Of a stretch of DNA of 64,000 nucleotides, positions 55,926-64,000 are shown piece after piece (positions within the stretch are counted from its first letter, which is position 1; every line of letters starts with the position of its first letter). The notes under the pieces are model-generated. The model did no database searches. It worked only from the letters and a program-made list of their open reading frames with translations, and had not been told where the DNA came from. A program made the translations under genes and the position numbers. Source of the stretch: Setophaga petechia (lineage: Eukaryota > Chordata > Aves > Passeriformes > Parulidae); contig JANCRA010000010.1 of assembly GCA_024362935.1 (NCBI GenBank), positions 3,588,501 through 3,652,500 on the forward strand, written 5' to 3'.

Positions 55926-58900
55926 TGAGTGACCACTGACCTGGAGGAAGGGGATATTGAACTTATAAAACTCATATTATCATTTGGGCTTCCACTTTCC
56001 AGATTGCTGCCAATATCATGCAGATTTTTTGGACCTAAAAGTCATATATTGAACTGAGACTAGAAGGGGTAGCAGAAAAGAGTTTGAATCATCTCTGATC
56101 ACTTCTGGCTTGTCCTGCTATTTTAACACTTTGTACATCAGAATTCTTCTAATATAGCTCATGACTTGCATGAAGATGAAAATGTTGTTCCTGTTCCCTC
56201 AGAATTAAACATTTACAGCTGCAAATGGTGTCTTTTGCATTTGTAAATTTTATCTTGTTAATATTTATAAATCCTTCAACAAAATAGGCTCACACATAAG
56301 GCATGAATGTAAGTTTTATATTTCCTTACAGAGTGCCTTAATATAGCAAATACAAAATCTGAGTTAGAACATGCAGTAAAAAAAAACATTAGCTTTTACT
56401 ACATGCAGAAGGAACAAAATAATTACAACGTGATGTGTTTATTAATCTTCTGAAATTCACTCTTTTCCGTCTGTTGTTTGGAAAATATGAACAAAATAGC
56501 ACAGTGGCTGTGACTCTCATCAGTTGGGATTCCCAGCTGGTGGCTGATGACAGCCACTGCGGTTTCAGTGGAACTATCAAGGTTTTTAAAATGTTGGACA
56601 TTGCTGAATGCATTTACTGTGGTTTTTTGTCTCATTTTCCAGTTTTTCTGCCTTCATTTCATTTACTTTTGCTTCAGCAGGATCACACCTCTTTCATTAT
56701 TCATCTGTTTATCAAGAGCAACTCTGAAACAAACCATATTGGAAAAACCAGCTGAATAATGCTGCTGATAATGACCTTCTGGGGGTCTCATGCCCTAAAA
56801 ATCCTGTTTATCCATATGTATATTCATACAACCAGAATACTCTCTCCATCTCAGGGTAAGGCAAAGTCCCTAAAGATGTTTAAACCTTTTGTTCAGGGAA
56901 GGCTTTGTGAAAGCTGCTGTGTGTTTCCCCCCACTGCAGCAGCATGATTTCAATGCACATTTGTCAGAGAGCACGAAGGGACCTCATTTCATCATTGTGG
57001 CAGTGACTGTACCCTGCTCCCTTGCCAGCAGGAGGAAGTTCTAGCAAGCTGCATCTGAGAGATTTGGGGAGAAACGTTTCCCAAAGCAAATATTGATAGA
57101 CTCTTAATTTCCTAAACCAGCACAACGTCAGCAAAATGCGTGGTGTGTCACCTGATCCTCAATTCTGCCAGGTGGGAACGTGACAGCTTCATCACAAAAC
57201 CCTTCAACGTCCAACAGTGCTGAAAACTGGCATCAGGAAAGGTCTGGCTCTTTGTGCAGACTGACCTAAATGCTCTTTAGCAGTGTCAGGTGAAATAATA
57301 ACCAGTCTGCTTGGCTGCAGGATTTTAATGCAAAGTGCCAGGTTTACATGAACAGAGAGCAGCAGAGATAGACGTGCCTCTCAAAATTAAATTGTTTCCT
57401 CTTTTGTCGAGCGAAGGTGGTTGAGTTTTATCTCTTCTGTTCTTCTAGGAGCTGGGTATAAATACAGAGCTATTTCAGTAGAGTCTTTGTTCCAGCAGCT
57501 GTCTCAAACCTCTCAGGTTATTCTGCTTACTGTCAGCTCTGTGGAGGTTTTATCCTGCATGAGGAATGATGGCACCATGTTGCTTGGTTCAACCTGAAAG
57601 GTCACTTGGATTATTTATACTGCAGCTTTTCCATGCTGCAATCCAAAATTGTGCATCCATGTTGAGCCTTTTATTGACAATCATAATTTTTATCTATTTT
57701 AGTATAATTAATTGGAAAACCCATATTATTTTATACCATTTAAATAGAATCAGATGAAGAAGTTGTTTCTCCCAGCAAATTTCCACTCATTTTTGAGATT
57801 GCTTTCTACTTTACAGAGCTTTAGATTTGCAGCTTTTTAGGAACAGTTCCCAAGAGCTGCACACAGATTTGAGGTTTATACCTGATGTATGTTGTGCTTT
57901 AGCCATAAATAGAACAATAATGGTTCAGATCAGCATCCTCCCCCCTTCCCATGGCAGGCAGTGGGAGCTGTGGCAGCTGCTGAGCAGGCTGCTCCCTTGG
58001 AGCTGATGGTGCCTGTTGTTTGAGCCCATGGAATATTAGCATTGTTTCCAAACTGGCTGCAGTAGTAGCTGGGCTTTGAGCACAACAAATTAAATGGATC
58101 AAGTTTATGTAACTGCTGTGTTGACAGCATGGCAGAGGGTCTGGGTGGCTTGGTTCTAATAAACCCACTGGGGTCCAAAAAGAGAGAATGGTGCAGAGGA
58201 GAAAAACTTTCAAAACATGGCTAATGCACCAACTAACAGTGTATACTTAAAATAAAAATTACATCCAAATTCTTTTACCAGAGCAGCCAGGAAGACTTAA
58301 TTTCAGCCTCATGCTCGTTTTTGTCTGGCCTCTTGATGCAAGTATGTCTGACCACACTTCATAGAAGCGAGCCAAGAGGAGATGCTTTTTGTGCCTTTGT
58401 CTTTTACCCAGAGGGAAACATTCTAATGGCTTTGGTAAATGGATTAAATTGTGTTTTGAGTGGAACATTCCCTGTGTTTCCGGGTGCTCCCCTCGCAGAG
58501 CCTGACTTGCTCCAGGCGTTTGTTCCCCATCTGGGATTTTGCCAAGCCCCTGTCCTCCAGCAGAGCTGTTCAGAGCCCTGGCTGTGGTGAGCAGACATCC
58601 AGACAGCCTGGTTAGCTGCTGTTAGCTCTGAACTCTGCTGCTTCTCCTCTCCTGCAGTCACATCTTCTCTGCTTCCTTCACAAACACAGAGGGAATTCTC
58701 ACCTCCGAGGGAGATGCTGTTCTGCCAGCTCCAGCTGTACATGTGAGTCAGCATGTTCTGGGAGCATAAATGCAGGGAAATCTTCTCCAAAATAAAACCC
58801 CCTGAATTTTTTGGAACGTTTGTTGCCTCCCTTTAGTGGTTCATAGCTCACAGTTGTAGATGAGCTCATGCAATGCTTTCTGTGGAGTTTGTGTGAGGAC

Positions 58901-58971
58901 ATGGGCATGTGGGGCCCTCTCAGTACAGAGCTGAGTTTTCTAAGGAAAACTGTATTCTGGGTGGAGAAAAG

Positions 58972-59081
58972 CTGGCATGCAGTTGGGATTAGTCTGAGTA
59001 AAGTATGAATCCCTGAGATTTTTCTTCTGGCATGCAGTTGGAATTAGTCTGAGTAAAGAATGAATCCCTGAGATTTTTCTA
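58972..59081. repeat. 55-bp tandem duplication, two copies
   Basis: Copy 1 begins at 58972 and copy 2 at 59027, both starting CTGGCATGCAGTTGG and ending CCTGAGATTTTTCT. They differ at only a few positions (ggGatt/ggAatt, agTatg/agAatg), so the duplication is fairly recent. It lies in otherwise unique sequence. Confidence 0.95.
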
Positions 59082-59084
59082 TGG

Positions 59085-62000
59085 TGATTTTCTTAGTGTG
59101 ATAAAATTCAGCACAGACGAGAAGTTATTTTATTTGAAATCTTTGCAGAAGTGTCTGGGCTTCATCAGGCTTAATATAATTAATCCTTCATTTTTAGAAG
59201 TGAAATAATTGAAGGGTGTATGTGCCATCACCACTGTAGCATTATGCCTTGGAAGGCATCTGCAGGGATTTTCAGAAGATTTCTGCTCTAAAGTCTGTCT
59301 TTGATTCTGCATGGAATATTGTTGCAGTGAGTGCCTGTGAGGCTTGAATTCAGTGTTCTTCATTTTGAATGTTTGGGGTTCTTTTTTGCTCTACTTACAT
59401 TTGTTTGCATTGTAGAGAGGGTAAATCCAGGTCTGTGGTCAGGCAGGTTTTTGTCAGAGCTCTCAAGGTTGTGTTTTAGAGGAGGTGTAGATGAATGCCA
59501 GCCTTGAATATTCTGTCACAGTGTGGAAGGGTCACCTTTCCTCGGTGTTAATGGTGCCTCTTCCTTTCAGCAATCCTAAACTGGATCTTGCTCTCAACAG
59601 CCCTGACACAGAGAGCTGAGCTGCTGCTCTGCTGTGTGGCAGTGTGGGTGCTTCCTTCAGACCTAACCAAGGCCCACTCCCAGCTCCCAGCTCTGTGTCG
59701 TTAATGCTGATGCAGGAACTTTAAACTCCTCCTCTCTTGGGAACGGTTCCATTGGTGCCACTGGCAGTATCCATTCCTGGAAAAAAAGTCAAAATTTTGG
59801 ATTGTCTATCAGGTGATCTTTCTCCATTGTTCAGAATGTGCATTTTGCTGCGAATTTCAAAAAGAATCCATTGGAAATAACTCCAGCTTGGACTCTTTGG
59901 CTGTTTCATTCCTTCTGGGTTATGGAGGAGGTTTTGGGACAGTAGAAAAAGGGATGCTCTGAGTATTTCTCCACTGGTGAAAGCTAATTTGATGACTAAA
60001 AAACCCCAAACCACAACAAATACCTTCCTGCTATCAATGCCCTCATCCTCAATAGCTGGAACATGCTGGAAGTAGATATTTAATATTAAATAAGTGTAAG
60101 AAAACATCACTAAAGAACTTCAGGACAGGCTCTGCTGGCTTTGTAAGCAACCTGAGAGCAAAATGGATGATCTCATTTCTGTTGAGCACTGGCAGGTGCT
60201 TTGTCTACACTGTGTGGAAGGAGAACCCTGTAAATAAAGGTGCATCTTTGCTGCCAGTTTCAAGTTACTTGTTGAAACTCATTGTGGTGGGTAACAAAAG
60301 CCTGTGGAGTGATGTGGGAGAGAAGCTCCTGGAATGGCTGTAGAGCAAGCACCTGATACAGTTTGGACACACTCCACTAGCTGGGCAATTATTTCAGTAA
60401 ATTTTGTGCTCATCTCCCTGTAAAAACTGGAGGATTTTGTGTTGTCAGTTGAGAGTATCAGATACAAAGTTGTGAGATTAAAAGTTCCTAATTTTTCAGA
60501 TTTTGCTGGTATTTTTGGTAGGAAGAAAAACAATTGTAAATCAAGTATGCCTGAATTTCTTGAGATTAAGTTTTAAACCGATTGAGCATTACGTCACATT
60601 TCAATTACTTTGCAATTCATAATTTAAACGAAAGATGGCATAATATCCAAGCTGGTGATCCAATCAAGGAAATGGAACAGGTTTCCAACACTTGTTGAGC
60701 TGCAGTTATCTTCATTTTTCTTCTGTCTCTAGCGAGTCAGAATTCTCTTCCTAGAATTAAACACCAGGGTTTTTAGTTGATAACCAAGCATGGAAGTGCT
60801 GATCCTCCACTGTTTCCTTCGTTGCAGTGGGGTTGCAAACCTCAGTGTGCTGGTTTTATGTTACAGGCTTCAGGCCCAAAGCAATGCTCATGGTGAATGT
60901 GATGGGAGGTTTGATACTATAAATATTCTCTATGTCCCTCTGGGCCTGTGAGTGGATTACAGGGGCCTGTTCATCACATTTGGGTGATGTTCCCTGGCAC
61001 TGCTGGACAATTCATAGGGGAGAATTAGAAGACTAAAATTTATCCTCATGGTTCTTCAGGAACTGAACACCTGCAGCATCTGAGAAGGGGTTTGGTGGCC
61101 AGGTGTTAGGTTGTGTCACCTCTTTGGTGTTAGGTTGTGCCACCTCTTTGATTTCCCCTGCTGGGGTCTCTTATCCATAGCCAGGTTTGCACCTTAAGCT
61201 TAGCTTAACTTTGGTTTGGGATAGAAGCTCAGATCCACAGGCCATGAAATGTTGTTTGTACTAGAACACCCCTGGGGATTGTAGATGGCTCCCCCTCTCT
61301 GAAGCAGCCTGCTCCATCTCCAGCTCTGCTGTCAGCCCCTCAGGCTCATGAGGATGGAAAGCTTTCCCCTGTGGTTTCCATAGAACAGCCCTGGCTGGAA
61401 CTGCATCTCTCCTCTCCATCATCCTCTGCCCTGGGGGCTGGCACCAGGAACTGGCTGTGCTCTGCCCCAGTCACCTCTCTGCAATCCCATCAACAAAATA
61501 AAATAAAGTGTTTCTTGTAATTCAGTTTTTGGGCCTCTCAGCAAACAGAGCTTTGAGCACACCAGGATAAATCCTGCCCTAGAGGAGGAGGAAATCTCTC
61601 TGGTCAGATAACACAAAATACAAATTGATTAAATTGCCAGTGCTCTGGCAGTCCTGTTTGTGCTGAAGAGCAGGAGGAGGAGGAGGAGTAGCAGAGATTG
61701 GAGTCCCTTTGAGTCCAGAGTATATTTCCTGCACGTTGGTGAAGATAAGTAACATTAATAGAAACTGATTCACTGAGTAATCTTAGGTGGATGCCAAAGA
61801 TCATCCATTTACAATGCATTCTTTGTCTCTTTTATTGCCTCAGGATAGTTTTATTTGCCAAGATACAAACTGGAAGTTCAAAGCATGGGCACCTAGACTG
61901 GGGGGTGTGGGGAGGAAAGAACATGTGATGGGAAAGCCAATGAATTCACATTTCAAATTGCTTCCTGTTCCTAATCTCTAGATTGGTTAGCAGCTTTTCC

Positions 62001-62215
62001 TAGGGCACCTGGGGTGGTTCTAGTTGTAAATTAACTGTTTGGATTTCAAAGGATACCTACCCTTAATTGTGCTGTGTTTAATTAATTAACATAATGGATT
62101 TTAATTTTCTTTTTGTCTAAGATTTAGATGAGACTTAATTCATTAAATGTTTTCTGTGACAGGACAAAGGTCAATTGAAAGTTAAAAGTGAATTTTCACT
62201 TCAGTGCTATAGTTT
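59085..62215. other. Unique sequence, no gene recognised
   Basis: No exon or mobile element was recognised. The 129-codon minus frame at 59721-60110 has no domain signature. A 24-bp duplication lies at 61103-61150. Confidence 0.5.
61103..61150. repeat. 24-bp tandem duplication, two copies
   Basis: GTGTTAGGTTGTG(T/C)CACCTC, completed by TTTG, occurs at 61103 and 61127 with one difference. Confidence 0.95.
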
Positions 62216-62218
62216 ATT

Positions 62219-62462
62219 CTGTTTTGGGTGTGAGAAATGGGATTTCTTTTGCCATTTTTGCCTTTTGAAGGCAGTGATTTAAAATATGCTTTGGTTTATG
62301 CCCCACCTTGTGGGGTGTGTGCAGAAATGGTGGTGTGCAGAAATACTCCTTCAGAGGAGGTAAAAGGAGAGAGGTCAGGCTGCCCTGTCTGTGTGCCATT
62401 CAGTGAAACCATTCTGTTCTCCCCTTAAGGCAGGAGGGATCCTTTGCTCTTTTATCCAGATT
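62219..62462 (+). repeat. Duplicated segment, copy A
   Basis: A segment of about 240 bp recurs at 63319-63574 in direct orientation, 1100 bp away at its left end. After the opening 'ctgttttgggtg', about 75 bases are essentially identical ('tgagaaatgggatttctttt' onward). The second half matches with small differences, for example 'ggagagaggtcagg' against 'ggagagggggtcagg'. Confidence 0.95.
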
Positions 62463-63218
62463 CAAAACAAGGACTGCAATAAGTAACAATTTTAAAAGAT
62501 GAAAATTCAGCACCGTGATGTCTTCAGTGTCAGTATGCAGTTGTACCAAAGTATAACTGTTGTTGTAAAACTCAGGAGTTATGCATTTCCAAAGGGAAAA
62601 AAAAAAATATATATATACATACCTTGTTCATCTGTGAACAAAGATCTACCATGCATACTCATGTGCAAATTGCTCTCTCTGTTGGTATTTTGCTAATGAT
62701 GCCTAGGAGAGATTATGGGCAAATCTGGGTGTTTCCCCCACAGATCTAACACTGGGGACACACATCTCTTCTTCCATTTAACATACTGGCAAATGTAACC
62801 AGTTATGTGCACCAGAGAGTTGGAAAGAGGGGTTCTCCTGGTCCTTTTTCCCTTACCATGCTGTGTAGGTCAGTGTGATAGACAATGTGAAGGGGTCATG
62901 TGTGCATGTCTGTGCTCTGGACTAGCACACTCAGCAGGACTGGTGCCCAACACAAATACCTGTCTCCTCTTGGATGGGTCCCTCTGTAAACGCCCTCCTC
63001 TCAGTCCCTGCTGCATGCCATGGAAAATGCAGCACTGCCATTTAGAGCTGGTATTTTCTGATTGCTTCTTCCTTTTGGTTAAACAGTGGATGGAAAGATA
63101 AGGCAATGTTATCCTACTCTTTTACACCTCACCTCTTTTTCCATGTTTAGAGGGATGGACAGTGGGTGTATTTTCAGGTTATGGTTGGGATGGGGAACTG
63201 GCTGGAGCAGCCAGTGGG
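62463..63218. other. Spacer between duplicated segments
   Basis: Unique sequence with an A11 run followed by a short (TA)n at about 62600-62618. No exon was recognised. Confidence 0.5.
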
Positions 63219-63219
63219 A

Positions 63220-63315
63220 CAGTGGGCACACACTGGTGCTCTGTCTCAGCCCAGTGGGCACACACTGGTGCTCTGTCTCAGCCCAGTGGGCACACAGAGG
63301 TGCCCTGTCTCAGCC
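63220..63315. repeat. 32-bp tandem triplicate
   Basis: CAGTGGGCACACACTGGTGC followed by TCTGTCTCAGCC begins at 63220, 63252 and 63284. The third copy is diverged (acaGAGgtgcCctg). It ends five bases before the second duplicated segment and may mark the duplication junction. Three out-of-phase frames cross it, none credible. Confidence 0.95.
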
Positions 63316-63318
63316 CTG

Positions 63319-63574
63319 CTGTTTCGGGTGTGAGAAATGGGATTTCTTTTGCCATTTTTGCCTTTTGAAGGCAGTGATTTAAAATATGCTTTGGTTTATC
63401 TTTTGGTACCTTACCCCACACCTTGTGGGGCAGGTGGTGTTGGTGGTGTGCAGAAATACTCCTTCAGAGGAGGTAAAAGGAGAGGGGGTCAGGCTGCCTT
63501 CTCTGTGTGCCATTCAGTGAAACTATTCTGTTCTCCTTTTAAGGCAAGAGGGATACTTTGGTTTTTTATCCAGA
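63319..63574 (+). repeat. Duplicated segment, copy B
   Basis: Partner of 62219-62462. It carries an insertion of about 15 bp ('tcttttggtaccttac') after 'gctttggttta' and lacks the second copy of the 'gtgtgcagaaatg' motif seen in copy A. Similarity ends just after 'tttttatccagat'. Confidence 0.95.
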
Positions 63575-63579
63575 TATTT

Positions 63580-64000
63580 TTTTATTCCAGATTTTATCCA
63601 GAGCTCAGGCAGGATGGGCAGAGGTGCCCTGTGTCCCTGTGAAAGCAGCCTGAGCTGCCCAGCCTTTTTTCTGAGAGTTCCACAGAGAGGGCACTGGAAC
63701 TTGCTGTGCTACCCTCCAGGCTCCAGCCAGGAAGCAGGAACAAAATTGCTCCTTTTATTTATGTTCTTCATTCTGCGTTGGTGTGGAGTGTTTCTCCAAG
63801 GTGTGTTGTCCTTGTTTCCACTCCTGTTTTTGTTTACACCACTAAAGTTTCTCTTCCCTGTAAAGATTACCACGGAAAAGGTCAATACTTGTTGTTACTT
63901 TCAGCTAGGATTGAGTTTTGATAGTTCTTGAGCGTGGTCCATGGGCTGAAGTCGGTGAGAGGAGGCTGAGCTGTGCTGGCACACTGGTGTCACACACACA
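63580..64000. other. Unique sequence to window end
   Basis: No exon or element was recognised. The window ends in a short CA run (ACACACACA). Confidence 0.5.

Larger units (their letters stand above)
53725..58965. other. Unique AT-rich sequence
   Basis: No gene was recognised. It includes a short AAATA/AATAA run at 55757-55790, a perfect 10-bp inverted repeat at 55901-55925 and AT-rich blocks at 55850-56760 and 57660-57740 that could be conserved non-coding DNA. All frames are below 130 codons. Confidence 0.45.

Noticed and set aside
62229..63571. The 240-bp direct repeats as two LTRs of a small retroelement
   Set aside because: Both copies can be read as TG...CA, but homology extends left past the TG into 'ctgttt.ggg', and no target-site duplication flanks the pair.
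1..64000. CRISPR arrays, bacterial operons or phage genes
   Set aside because: The tandem arrays lack regular unique spacers, there are no dense same-strand genes or ribosome-binding sites, and CR1 and LTR elements show a vertebrate genome.

Overview
The window is vertebrate nuclear DNA, most likely from a bird and probably a songbird. The evidence is the repeats: about eight fragments of CR1-type LINE 3' ends on both strands, four compact LTR sequences of endogenous-retrovirus type, several GC-rich minisatellites and one CpG island. Nothing looks prokaryotic or organellar. There are no operons, CRISPR arrays, tRNA or rRNA genes that I can recognise, and no multi-exon protein-coding gene can be read. 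The DNA looks like intergenic sequence or very long introns.

Gene-like signals are few. The best is a CpG island at about 39.18-39.78 kb. It holds two CCAAT boxes, a well-placed ATG (39611) and, four codons later, a consensus splice donor (39623). This looks like a promoter and first coding exon transcribed rightward. A weaker candidate lies at 5.59-5.87 kb: a TATA box, a CpG-enriched leader, an ATG at 5806 and a donor at 5874. I could not identify either gene, and no downstream exons are recognisable, so any introns run beyond the window or the later exons are too short to see.

Layout. 0-7.8 kb: mostly unique sequence with a C-rich G4-prone tract, one CR1 end and the weak candidate first exon. 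7.86-8.27 kb: a 43-bp minisatellite. 8.6-19.9 kb: unique AT-rich blocks, some resembling conserved non-coding DNA, with five CR1 pieces. 19.97-20.1 kb: a TA/TG microsatellite. 22.6-30.9 kb: two solo LTRs with exact 6-bp target-site duplications, a minus-strand LTR and a 470-bp purine tract. 35.8-46.4 kb: three large tandem arrays (16-bp, TG-rich compound, 9-bp), a G-quadruplex repeat and the CpG island. 46.5-62 kb: mostly unique, with one LTR, one CR1 end and small duplications. 62.2-63.6 kb: a duplicated 240-bp segment 1.1 kb apart, with a 32-bp triplicate beside the second copy.

Nearly all long open frames (up to 535 codons) fall in the tandem arrays. They are open because the repeat unit lacks stop codons, not because they encode proteins. 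I see no undescribed molecular system. The items most worth checking are the CpG-island first exon, the two solo LTRs with target-site duplications and the paired duplications.
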